A stretch of DNA of 32,771 bases from Eubacterium coprostanoligenes (GCF_900167205.1 NZ_FUWW01000019.1:1-32771), one strand, 5' to 3'; positions 22,770 through 30,043 are shown, counted from the first letter of the stretch. Program-made: numbers and translations. Notes: generated by a model not told the origin, from the letters alone.

Positions 22770-24752
22770 TCACAGCACCTTCCTTACTGTGTCAGGACTG
22801 TATGTAGCGAAAATCTGTTCAAAGTTAGTTGCGACACTATCGTTAGCCATAGAACTGTCACGCATTACAAAGTAGTACGGTTTCTGCTTTGCAATTTCTG
22901 TAATTACATCTTCGGTTACATTGTCATCAAAGCAAGCAATCAAGTAATTTTCCTCAACATTGAATACTTTCTTTCCGGCGATGGTTGTATCTTCAATCCT
23001 GCTTGAAAGAAGCACACCTAAATCAAGCATAACTTGGAATAACAAATCCTCCGGAGTTCTGTCCTCTTTGATGTTATCTTCAAGACTTGAGAAAAGAGAC
23101 GGCTCATATTCGGCAGGGTTATAATAGACCTCTTTCATATTGGAAGTGTCGCATTTCAACACACGGAAACCGATGTCAGGGATTGGCATTGGTTCATCTT
23201 CCTCAATAGGAATTCCTTTACTGTTTGGGCTATTCATAAGAACTCTAACTTTAGAGTTATACTCATCTATTTTTGCTATACAATCTCCTTTGATTTTATT
23301 ACCTGCTCTGCGAATACGCTCTTTGCCAATTTCGCAAATGTTCTTATATCCGGCTTTATAGGCATCGCTCTTTTCGTCTGTTTCTTCGGGAAGCTGAACC
23401 ATAATAAACTTGCGGTGTCCGCCATCTTCTGCGTTTAGTTGCATAACAGCGTGGGCAGTTGTGGCAGAGCCAGAGAAAAAGTCAAGAATTGTGTCGCCAG
23501 TAGAGGACAACATATTTACCAAGTATACAATCACATCAACAGGCTTAACATTTTCAAAAACACGAATCCCATCAAATAAATCTTGAACGCATTGTGTTCC
23601 GACATTGTAAATGCTCATCATTTCTTTGGGGATGAGCGTTGAGGGGGCACCCATGGCTTCTCCAAGGTATTTTCGAATATAAATATTCCAGTGTGCCTGT
23701 TTGCCGTCTGCTGTAACAAGAGGCCCAGTGTTTGTCTTTTTGAAAGTGACCATATTCTCTTGTAATGCCTCATCAAACTTTGGACGTATGAAGCGATAGA
23801 TACAGCCGTCCTTTGGATATACAACCTCTCCGTCGGGGCATTCAATACCATACTTTTGGTTGTTGTTTGTGGATTTGTTCTTGAAAACAAAGTCCTTATC
23901 ACGATAAAGTCCTTTTTCATCTTTCTGCGTATACATTTTAATGGCATCAGATGACAGTGGAGCATATATCATATCCATTGCATTTTTATTCTTTGCATAG
24001 ACAAGGATATATTCGTGGGTCTTGCTTGCAAATTTAGGTCTAATGCCACCGGCTGTTGAGCAATTCCAAATGAAACAGTTGACGAGATTTTCCTCACCGA
24101 AAATATGATCACAACACTTTCTCATATTTACGATTTCATTGTCGTCAATACTAATAACAAGTACACCTTGTTCGGAAAGCAAATCTTTAGCGAGCCTCAG
24201 CCTCGGATAAATCATATTTAGCCAGTCGGTATGAAAACGGCCATTACTTTCCGTATTTTGTACCATTCGGTTACCGTCATCATCGAACTGTCCGCTGTTA
24301 GCAAGGTATTCATCTGTGCTTTGAGCGAAATCATCCTCATACACAAAGTCATTGCCCGTGTTGTACGGTGGATCTATATAAATCATCTTGATTTTACCAA
24401 GATATGTTTCTTGCAAGAGTTTTAATACTTCAAGGTTGTCGCCCTCAATATAAAGGTTTTCTGTATTATCAAAATCAACGCTTTCTTCCCTGCAAGGACG
24501 GAGGGTTTTATTTATCGGTGCATTAGCAAGAAGAACGGATTTTTTCTTGTCAGGCCAAGTAAACTGATAGCGTTCCTCATTGCCGTCAACAACCTTGCAA
24601 GAAATTTCCTGCATAAGTACATCCTTATCAATAGCACGAACCACTTCGCCGTTTTCATCAATTGTTTCAGTAACAGCATTAGGAAACATCTCCGCTAACT
24701 TCTTAAAATTCTCATCAGCCTTATTTGCCGTTTGCATCTTGAGTTTGTCCAT
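22770..24752 (-). CDS. mod: type III restriction system, Mod (N6-adenine methylase)
   Basis: 660 residues, ATG 24752 with AGGAGG eight bases upstream. The beta-class order is visible: catalytic motif IV DPPYNTGNDFVYEDDF (residues 127-142) comes first, then the target-recognition region, then the SAM-binding motif DTILDFFSGSATTAHAVMQL near residue 420. Mod methylates one strand of an asymmetric site and supplies DNA recognition for Res. The first codons overlap the upstream 295-aa gene by 32 bp. I see no simple repeats inside mod that would suggest phase variation. Confidence 0.95.
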   Translation of the reverse strand: MDKLKMQTANKADENFKKLAEMFPNAVTETIDENGEVVRAIDKDVLMQEISCKVVDGNEERYQFTWPDKKKSVLLANAPINKTLRPCREESVDFDNTENLYIEGDNLEVLKLLQETYLGKIKMIYIDPPYNTGNDFVYEDDFAQSTDEYLANSGQFDDDGNRMVQNTESNGRFHTDWLNMIYPRLRLAKDLLSEQGVLVISIDDNEIVNMRKCCDHIFGEENLVNCFIWNCSTAGGIRPKFASKTHEYILVYAKNKNAMDMIYAPLSSDAIKMYTQKDEKGLYRDKDFVFKNKSTNNNQKYGIECPDGEVVYPKDGCIYRFIRPKFDEALQENMVTFKKTNTGPLVTADGKQAHWNIYIRKYLGEAMGAPSTLIPKEMMSIYNVGTQCVQDLFDGIRVFENVKPVDVIVYLVNMLSSTGDTILDFFSGSATTAHAVMQLNAEDGGHRKFIMVQLPEETDEKSDAYKAGYKNICEIGKERIRRAGNKIKGDCIAKIDEYNSKVRVLMNSPNSKGIPIEEDEPMPIPDIGFRVLKCDTSNMKEVYYNPAEYEPSLFSSLEDNIKEDRTPEDLLFQVMLDLGVLLSSRIEDTTIAGKKVFNVEENYLIACFDDNVTEDVITEIAKQKPYYFVMRDSSMANDSVATNFEQIFATYSPDTVRKVL

Positions 24753-25608
24753 ATTCTTTTCCTCCTGCTAATTTGTTTTGAATCATCTTTACTGCTTCAG
24801 CAACTTTCTTTTCGTCTTCCTTTTTCTTCAGTTCCATATCCAACAAGGAAGTGATAACGTATTTAACGGCGAGGTAGAGCTGCAAGCATTCCTCGTCATC
24901 ATACTCGTGTACGCCTTTACTTAAAATAGCATAGATTTGAGATTTAACTGCCGACAAATTATCGGGAATAATCTGCTCGGTTTTTTCAACCTCTTTGAGT
25001 TTGTCAATAAATTTTTTACCATCTTTATCGGCAATGCGTTTATCAACCAAATCTTCTAAAATTCTTCGGAGATAGATAAATGCCGCTACGCCCATACGTT
25101 GTGAATAAGCAGATACAGATTTTGTGAGTTCTGTATAATACTTTGAAATAATGTTCTTATATTTAACAAGCTCTTTGATTTCAGAAGAAGCATAAGAGGG
25201 ATATTGTCCGATTTTTTGAACCTTATCACCTGTGAATAGAAGCGAATAATAATGAGTCTCGCCACACAAGGCACAATTAAGTTCTAAATTCAAAAAGAAA
25301 GACTTATCTGCAAAGTATTCATCTTGGTTGCTCGATGTTGTTCCATTGGGAACTCTACCAACGGAACGAAAGACATCGTCCGAAAAGGTGTTGTGCATTA
25401 CATCGTCTATATCTCCAGTGAAAACTTTTTCGGAAGCACAGTGCTCACAGTATGAGTTAATAGACAGCTTTGCAATATTATTAAAATCCCGATACCATTT
25501 CATATCAAAAGGGATTTTCTTGTATGGAGGTTCATTCTCCAACACTTGTGCAATAAATGCCTTTTGTTCATCCAAATCATAATTGGCAAAGATGTTATGT
25601 CGAGCCAT
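24721..25608 (-). CDS. 295-aa accessory protein of the type III operon
   Basis: ATG 25608 with GAGGTGA five bases upstream. A likely zinc ribbon is formed by CEHC (residues ~54-57) and CALCGETH (~112-119). A helical region with KNIISKYYTELTKSVSAYSQ follows, and YLRRILEDLVDKRIADKDGK leads into SKGVHEYDDEECLQLYLAVK, the end signature of DUF4145-like proteins found beside restriction genes. It overlaps mod by 32 bp, so it is the first clear gene of the operon. Its exact role is unknown; DUF4145-type proteins are often thought to support DNA restriction. Confidence 0.75.
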   Translation of the reverse strand: MARHNIFANYDLDEQKAFIAQVLENEPPYKKIPFDMKWYRDFNNIAKLSINSYCEHCASEKVFTGDIDDVMHNTFSDDVFRSVGRVPNGTTSSNQDEYFADKSFFLNLELNCALCGETHYYSLLFTGDKVQKIGQYPSYASSEIKELVKYKNIISKYYTELTKSVSAYSQRMGVAAFIYLRRILEDLVDKRIADKDGKKFIDKLKEVEKTEQIIPDNLSAVKSQIYAILSKGVHEYDDEECLQLYLAVKYVITSLLDMELKKKEDEKKVAEAVKMIQNKLAGGKEYGQTQDANGK

Positions 25609-25631
25609 AAGTTCACCTCTTTCGTATGTAG

Positions 25632-25715
25632 TTATCCAAGCTCGGCAAGCTGTTTCTTCAATGCTTTTGCTTGGGAAGCAAGCTCAAATTTCTTTTTTGG
25701 TTGTTTTTCAGCTAT
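25632..25715 (-). CDS. tiny basic open frame with ribosome site but AUA in start position
   Basis: AGGAGA lies four to five bases before an ATA (25713-25715) that opens IAEKQPKKKFELASQAKALK, KQLAELG, and the frame stops 23 bp before the 295-aa gene. The next frame has ATG but only six codons. Either AUA initiates weakly, the gene lost its ATG, or this is a leader. The sequence looks like a basic helix. Confidence 0.35.
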   Translation of the reverse strand: MAEKQPKKKFELASQAKALKKQLAELG

Positions 25716-25746
25716 TCTTCTCCTGATTGCATATTAATATAAACTA

Positions 25747-25775
25747 AATATACCATATTTAGACATCAAATACAA
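25747..25775 (-). promoter_or_regulatory. promoter of the type III operon
   Basis: Minus strand TTGTAT, 17-bp spacer, TATATT, about 140 bp upstream of the 295-aa gene. Confidence 0.6.
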
Positions 25776-25851
25776 ATATTTTTGATATAAGGTACAATTA
25801 ATTATTCAAGAATATAAAATTTAGATCAGCTAAAGCAAAGTTAAATAAATT

Positions 25852-25891
25852 AAACTCACTCAACTCTTAAAAATAAGAGCCAAGTGAGTTT
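25852..25891 (-). terminator. terminator of the HipA-like gene
   Basis: Stem AAACTCACT/AGTGAGTTT (9 bp), a short internal loop, and an inner stem CTCTTA/TAAGAG around AAAA. T-rich on both sides (TTTTTTAATTT on plus, TTTAATTTATTT on minus), so possibly bidirectional. Confidence 0.75.
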
Positions 25892-25935
25892 TTTAATTTA
25901 CCGAAAGAAAAAAATTACAACTGTTCACGCATTTT

Positions 25936-26991
25936 TTAATCAATATGATTTTTTATAATTTTCTGACCGTTAAGTATAAAATTGATGATAAAGTTTTTAT
26001 CAACACTGATTGGAATTTTTTCTAAACAAGTTTCAATCATATCTTTTGTGATAGCAGGAATATCAAGTGACTTAAACATTTGCTTTGCCTGTAAATTATT
26101 ATCAATAAATTCAAAAAAGAATTTCATCAATCCGTCCTTTTCACGAGTAACATCGGACGGATAGCCATTTGCTATTAAAGCAATGTTATTATCATAATTA
26201 GGTGCAAGTGAAATAATATCACCACTGCTGATATCACGAATCAAGCCGTAATTATTTGTATGTCGGTCCATATTATAGCAAACGGTATCAAGATAAATAA
26301 GTTTTAAATAATCAGCTGCTATATCTTTTGAAATCGAATTAAAATAATTAAAATTATCGTTATAATCTTCATTATCACCCATAACAGATGAAATCGGCTC
26401 AAAATTTACTTTACCATCTGTAAAATCTTTAGTGCGAATATATCCGTCTGCATATTGATATTCCGCCATATTAAAACCGATACATTTTCCAAGCTGATAT
26501 ATAAAAAGCTCTGAAAATATTTGATTATCATTACCGCTTTTATACATCCACCAGCTACCGTTTTCAAGTCGCCAACACTTTTCAAAGCTACCGATATTGG
26601 TAAGTTCGGGAGTCCTTGACGGTTTTTTATTAAAGCTATCCGGGTCACCCTTAAGAGCAAGTTTGTCAAAATCATTTTCGTTAAATTTAACATCAGCCCA
26701 GGTAAGATTTTCACCATCAGGCTTAAACCAATAATTATCGGTAATTGTTACTGCATTAACTGCCAGAGCAGTATTAGCGTCATCACGATTTGCAAGTCGC
26801 AATACCTTTTTTAAAAGTCTTGAATTAGCACGATGAGAATCAATGGCTCTGCTTTCAAGCCAAGAGGTAAAATCCTTGTTATTCACAAAGTGAATCGGTG
26901 CAAATTTTTTATCAACGCTTATAACTTCACCGTTTTCAATCCGTACAACTTCCCTGTCGCCCGACATTATATAACCGTTAGAATAAACCAC
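25936..26991 (-). CDS. stand-alone HipA-like protein kinase
   Basis: 351 residues from GTG 26991, with GGGAGG eight bases upstream. The kinase core has the HipA catalytic loop TVCYNMDRHTNNYGLIRD (D242, R243, H244, N247) and the metal-binding SLAPNYDNNIAL (D267). NGSWWMYKSGNDNQIFSELF carries the likely ATP-lysine (about residue 151) and helix-C acid. It lacks the N-terminal subdomain 1 and the HipB repressor partner of classic hipBA. That is the layout of stand-alone HipA/CtkA-like Ser/Thr kinases. Substrate unknown. It has its own promoter and terminator, so it is monocistronic. Confidence 0.85.
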   Translation of the reverse strand: MVYSNGYIMSGDREVVRIENGEVISVDKKFAPIHFVNNKDFTSWLESRAIDSHRANSRLLKKVLRLANRDDANTALAVNAVTITDNYWFKPDGENLTWADVKFNENDFDKLALKGDPDSFNKKPSRTPELTNIGSFEKCWRLENGSWWMYKSGNDNQIFSELFIYQLGKCIGFNMAEYQYADGYIRTKDFTDGKVNFEPISSVMGDNEDYNDNFNYFNSISKDIAADYLKLIYLDTVCYNMDRHTNNYGLIRDISSGDIISLAPNYDNNIALIANGYPSDVTREKDGLMKFFFEFIDNNLQAKQMFKSLDIPAITKDMIETCLEKIPISVDKNFIINFILNGQKIIKNHID

Positions 26992-27022
26992 AGATCAAAC
27001 CTCCCTTGTAAATTGTAACTTT

Positions 27023-27051
27023 ATAGTAACATAATAACGAAATAAATTCAA
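27023..27051 (-). promoter_or_regulatory. promoter of the HipA-like gene
   Basis: Minus strand TTGAAT, 17-bp spacer, TACTAT, about 30 bp upstream of the GTG. Confidence 0.55.
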
Positions 27052-27128
27052 TAAATCATATATTTATTTTAAAAAATATATAGCATTTAAATTCACATAT
27101 TTAATAAATTTTAAAAAGTAAATTTATA

Positions 27129-27203
27129 ACGCCCTTAATCTTTAGGGCAATTTTTTCTATTAAGGCTTATGGGGCTGAAAGCTATATTTAAAGGGTGTTT
27201 TTT
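27129..27203 (+). terminator. two alternative hairpins, each ending in a T-run
   Basis: The strand 27131-27135 pairs with 27144-27148 (GCCCT/AGGGC), followed by TTTTTTC. The overlapping strand 27129-27136 can instead pair with 27191-27198 (8 bp, one wobble), followed by TTTTTT at 27198-27203. No plus-strand gene precedes them. They may end an unseen small RNA or act as an attenuator. Confidence 0.4.
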
Positions 27204-27216
27204 AAGTTTTAAACAA

Positions 27217-27300
27217 GTCAAAAACAAGATGCAGAAAAATCGTTTTCGTTTTTGACAAAAAAATTTTGGATAATCGTCAAAAACTATGTACAGTTTTTCG
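27217..27300. repeat. inverted/direct copies of GTCAAAAAC, operator-like
   Basis: GTCAAAAAC occurs at 27217-27225 and 27276-27284. Its exact complement GTTTTTGAC is at 27248-27256, with a degenerate copy AGTTTTTCG at 27292-27300. The array ends just before the first TGTTATAAT promoter. It resembles binding sites for a repressor, excisionase or integrase arm. Confidence 0.5.
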
Positions 27301-27315
27301 TTTTAATTTTATTTT

Positions 27316-27324
27316 TGTTATAAT
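27316..27324 (+). promoter_or_regulatory. extended -10 promoter P1 (small RNA)
   Basis: TGTTATAAT with the TGn extension and no good -35. Seven bases after it the 19-bp stem of the small RNA begins. Confidence 0.6.
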
Positions 27325-27330
27325 TATATT

Positions 27331-27452
27331 GAAGGGTTATGGGTTTGCTGTAAAGCTCATAAAAAGTCTACCGGACTATAAACATAAGTTAACAATCAAC
27401 GACATTCTGAAAATAAAATAGCAAACTCATAGCCTTTCATTTTTTGTTTTTT
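27331..27452 (+). ncRNA. ~120-nt small RNA closed by a 19-bp stem
   Basis: The predicted start (27331) is the first base of a helix in which 27331-27349 pairs completely with 27420-27438 (16 Watson-Crick and three G-U pairs). The right arm is followed immediately by ATTTTTTGTTTTTT (27439-27452), an intrinsic stop. Inside lies a small hairpin AGTC/GACT (27365-27377) and a ~40-nt AT-rich single strand that could pair with a target. No open frame with a ribosome site. It could be a regulatory RNA of the element or a companion of the large RNA just downstream; class unknown. Confidence 0.65.
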
Positions 27453-27460
27453 AAAAAATT

Positions 27461-27469
27461 TGTTATAAC
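27461..27469 (+). promoter_or_regulatory. extended -10 promoter P2 (large RNA)
   Basis: TGTTATAAC in the same AAAATTTG context as P3 (28040). The predicted start near 27477 lies just before the first hairpin TGGAC/GTCCA. Confidence 0.55.
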
Positions 27470-27476
27470 TATTATA

Positions 27477-28025
27477 TACATGGACAAATGTCCATTCTTG
27501 CTTGGTAAGAAAGATCAAGAAAGTACTGCAGCTATTCCTTATAAATACTGTAGCTACCACTCTTAACATTAGAGTATAAATAATGTGGCGTGGCAAGCCT
27601 AAATAGAAAGTTCAGCTGGCTTAAAGTTGTTACCTAATGATGCTGACAACAATAAGCACTGGGGGTATAAGTGGGCCTTTGACCTTATAGTCTAAGTTAA
27701 ATTTTAACAAATAAGTTAAATTTAATATGACAAACTGGCTCGGAACGACAATGGAAACCTATTGCCGGCGTATAGGGTAAGTCGGGGAGAATATGCATTA
27801 ATCGGAAACGATTATCGGGTAGATGGTAGTGGACGCCTGACAAGCATATCTGTTGAAATACAGAGTCTAAGCATCAGAATACGGATACATATACGGTGAC
27901 GGGGAGTCGCTTTTGGATACCGTGTAAAGGTAAGACTTCTTTTTCTTCGATAGGAGAAGTCTGCCCGAAGCCGTTGCAAACCAGCTCTGAAAAGTCATTT
28001 TTGCACAAAGCTTTAAGATTTTTTT
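27477..28025 (+). ncRNA. large, highly structured non-coding RNA (ROOL-like candidate)
   Basis: About 530 nt with a base composition clearly richer in G/C than its flanks and no translated frame. Local helices: TGGAC/GTCCA (27481-27494), ACTCT/AGAGT (27559-27575), GTTGT/ACAAC (27626-27650), TAATCG-GAAA-CGATTA (27799-27814, a GNRA tetraloop), CTGT/ACAG (27850-27863), ACGGT/ACCGT (27893-27923), GACTTCT/AGAAGTC (27934-27961). Longer pairs: GGCGT/ACGCC (27767-27837) and ATATGC/GCATAT (27791-27849), which interlock like a pseudoknot. A T-run at 28019-28025 may end it. Size, ornate folding and place next to an integrase and tRNA fit the ROOL class of giant RNAs, but I cannot test the match. GOLLD or a new class are alternatives; a group II intron, tmRNA or RNase P do not fit. 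Confidence 0.7.
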
Positions 28026-28039
28026 GAAAATTAAAAATT

Positions 28040-28048
28040 TGTTATAAT
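28040..28048 (+). promoter_or_regulatory. extended -10 promoter P3 (excisionase-integrase)
   Basis: TGTTATAAT. The ~130-nt leader begins with a hairpin (AAGG 28057-28060 with CCTT 28080-28083 and inner TTACAT/ATGTAA). Confidence 0.6.
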
Positions 28049-28185
28049 TATTACATAAGGTTATTTACATATATGTAAGCCTTAATATAAAAATCATTAT
28101 GTATAAAGGAGCGTGATACTCATCAAAAATTATTAATCTTAAAAACATATTCGTTAATGTATAGCAAAGAAAGGAGGCTTAATAA

Positions 28186-28527
28186 ATGCTAAATATTAAT
28201 AACGAATTTAACATAAGCGAAAACAATTATTATATTGATACCATAAACAAACTAAACGATTGTTGCTCAAAGCTTTTGCAAATAATAAATGAATTAGAAA
28301 CTAATACAAACAGTTCAGACATTAAACTGCTAAGCAAAGAGGATGTAAAACGCATTACAGGTTGGTCATCAAGAAGAGTATCACAGACTTTTGACAGTCC
28401 TGAACTAAAAGATAAAGTTATTTATATCGGTAAAAAGATGCAAATTGAAGAAAGCGACTTTAGACGATATTTACAATCAGGTCCTAAAAAAGACAGCAGT
28501 ACATATTGGCTAAAACAAATAAATTAA
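28186..28527 (+). CDS. excisionase-like small DNA-binding protein
   Basis: 113 residues, ATG 28186 with AAAGGAGG eight bases upstream. The N-terminal ~45 residues form a helix (IDTINKLNDCCSKLLQIINE) likely to dimerise. The C-terminal half is a MerR/Xis-type winged helix: LLSKEDVKRITGWSSRRVSQ, then VIYIGKKMQIEESDFRRYLQ. Proteins of this type bind next to att sites, direct excision and often repress the integrase promoter. Directly upstream of the integrase gene, on the same strand and behind the same promoter. Confidence 0.8.
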   Translation: MLNINNEFNISENNYYIDTINKLNDCCSKLLQIINELETNTNSSDIKLLSKEDVKRITGWSSRRVSQTFDSPELKDKVIYIGKKMQIEESDFRRYLQSGPKKDSSTYWLKQIN

Positions 28528-28588
28528 ACGAAAGGATTGAATTATAATAAACAAGAAAAAGAAAAAAGCCTCAAACAACGAAGGCTCC

Positions 28589-29728
28589 ATGACATATGAC
28601 AAGAAAAGACATCAATTTACATATAGAATTACATATTTAGATCATATTGATAATAAGAAAAAGAGAAAAACATTTTACGGACAAAGTGAAAAAATCTGCA
28701 AAAACAAAGCAGATGAATTTTTAAAAATCAAAGCCCGTAATCTTTCAAAAGAGAAAGAAGAAATTACTGTTGCAGACATTTTAGAGGATTTTTATACACT
28801 AAAGCACAATCTTAATCGTATTACAGATTCAACATATTTGAGGAAAAAGTACACATTGGATATTTACAGAAAAAGTAATATAGCAAAAATTCCTATAGTA
28901 AAAATGAATGTAAATGATATTAAAATGTTTTTGAGTAGCCAAAAGAACAAATCAAACAGTGATATTGATAAGATATATTCTTCTTTAAATGCAGCTTTTG
29001 AATTGGCTATCTCTGAAAATATCATTGATAAAAATCCCTTAAATGATAAAACGGTTTTAAAGCCTAAATCAAATAAGCCGGACAAAAAAGTAAGAGGGTT
29101 TACTCAAGAGGAACAGCAAAAATTTCTCGAAACGCTTAAAGACTATAAACCAATAGCTAACAAAAATTATTACAAGCCTCAGTTTCTTATTTCACTAATG
29201 ACAGGAATGAGGATGGGAGAAATAAACGCACTGACTTTAAATGACATTGATTTGGACAAAAAGGAAATTCATATTTACAAAACCATAACTAAAGACACAA
29301 ACGGTAAAGCAAAATTAGGAACTGCAACTAAAACGATTGCAGGACAACGAATTATACCGATTCCTGAAAGTTTAATTCCGATACTAAAAAATGTTATAGA
29401 TAATTATGTACCAAATGAAAACAATCTATTATTTGTAAATAAAAGCAACGGCGGAGTTATATCAACAGGTCAAGTAAATTGTGCATTTAAACGATTGTGT
29501 GAAAAGGCCAATCTTGAGGTTGACGGTCAGCATATGTTAAGACACTCTTATGCAACAAGATGTATTGAAGCCGGGATTTCTGCACCGGTGCTAAAAACAT
29601 ATTTAGGTCATACAGATATATCTACAACTATCAACACATATGTTGACATATTTAACAAATTCCAAAAAGAAGAATTAAAGAAATATGAAGAGTATATGAA
29701 AGATAATTTTGATATGAGTTCTATTTAG
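28589..29728 (+). CDS. int: tyrosine-family integrase
   Basis: 379 residues from ATG 28589. An AP2-like arm-binding segment at the start (YDKKRHQFTYRITYLDHIDN) is followed by a SAM-like core-binding domain (residues ~60-150). The catalytic domain has R208 (LMTGMRMGEINAL), H315 and R318 (GQHMLRHSYATR), H341 (YLGHTDI) and nucleophile Y351 (TINTYVD), so the active set is complete. The frame is open up to 28541, adding INKKKKKASNNEGS-type residues common at the start of relatives. AAAGGA (28531-28536) is well placed for ATA 28544 or ATT 28541, so the real start may be non-AUG. Lies 240 bp from the 3' end of tRNA-Trp. Confidence 0.94.
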   Translation: MTYDKKRHQFTYRITYLDHIDNKKKRKTFYGQSEKICKNKADEFLKIKARNLSKEKEEITVADILEDFYTLKHNLNRITDSTYLRKKYTLDIYRKSNIAKIPIVKMNVNDIKMFLSSQKNKSNSDIDKIYSSLNAAFELAISENIIDKNPLNDKTVLKPKSNKPDKKVRGFTQEEQQKFLETLKDYKPIANKNYYKPQFLISLMTGMRMGEINALTLNDIDLDKKEIHIYKTITKDTNGKAKLGTATKTIAGQRIIPIPESLIPILKNVIDNYVPNENNLLFVNKSNGGVISTGQVNCAFKRLCEKANLEVDGQHMLRHSYATRCIEAGISAPVLKTYLGHTDISTTINTYVDIFNKFQKEELKKYEEYMKDNFDMSSI

Positions 29729-29747
29729 ATTAGAAAATATTTTTAAC

Positions 29748-29785
29748 GGGACAGACTTTCTCACGAGGTCTATCCCCTTTTTTGA
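29748..29785 (+). terminator. terminator of the integrase gene
   Basis: Stem GGGACAGAC / GGTCTATCCC with one mismatch, followed by CTTTTTTG. Confidence 0.8.
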
Positions 29786-29812
29786 TTTCCACCTATGCTA
29801 AAAGTAAAATAA

Positions 29813-29834
29813 ATGAGGGCAAAAATGAGGGCAA
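29813..29834. repeat. tandem ATGAGGGCAA pair near the att end
   Basis: ATGAGGGCAA at 29813-29822 and 29825-29834, period 12 bp. Paired short direct repeats between an integrase gene and its tRNA target are typical arm-type integrase sites; that reading is inference. Confidence 0.5.
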
Positions 29835-29902
29835 TTTCTTAATTAGGTACGATATAGCAACAACACATTAAAATTCATTAAACACCATTTATTGAACGTT
29901 AT

Positions 29903-29918
29903 CCACAATATATTGTGG
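29903..29918. repeat. perfect 16-bp palindrome CCACAATA/TATTGTGG
   Basis: Located between the tandem repeats and tRNA-Trp. Inverted repeats of this size can be integrase core sites. Its left half includes TTATCCACA (29899-29907), identical to a DnaA box, but a single box is not meaningful alone. Confidence 0.5.
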
Positions 29919-29935
29919 TTTATAAACAAAAAAAT

Positions 29936-29961
29936 ACAGATTAACCAATAGATTAATCTGT
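29936..29961 (-). terminator. terminator of tRNA-Trp
   Basis: Minus strand: 9-bp stem ACAGATTAA/TTAATCTGT with 8-nt loop, followed by ATTTTTTTG. Confidence 0.75.
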
Positions 29962-29967
29962 AAAAAT

Positions 29968-30043
29968 TGGCAGGGGCAGAAGGACTTGAACCCTCGGCAC
30001 GCGGTTTTGGAGACCGCTGCTCTACCAACTGAGCTATACCCCT
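29968..30043 (-). tRNA. tRNA-Trp (CCA)
   Basis: Full cloverleaf: 7-bp acceptor stem (AGGGGTA with TGCCCCT), D arm GCTCAGTTGGTAGAGC, anticodon loop CTCCAAA giving CCA, T arm with GGTTCAAGTC, discriminator G and encoded CCA. Its 3' end faces the integrase gene 240 bp away, so it is the likely integration target. I could not find a second copy of its 3' end in the window. Confidence 0.95.

Noticed and set aside
27477-28025. Group II intron, tmRNA or RNase P RNA
   Set aside because: No reverse transcriptase or intron domain V/VI end, no tmRNA tag frame or tRNA-like ends, and no RNase P core motifs were seen.
29899-29907. Perfect DnaA box TTATCCACA as an origin
   Set aside because: A single box without further boxes, replication gene or AT-rich unwinding region; it is part of the palindrome.
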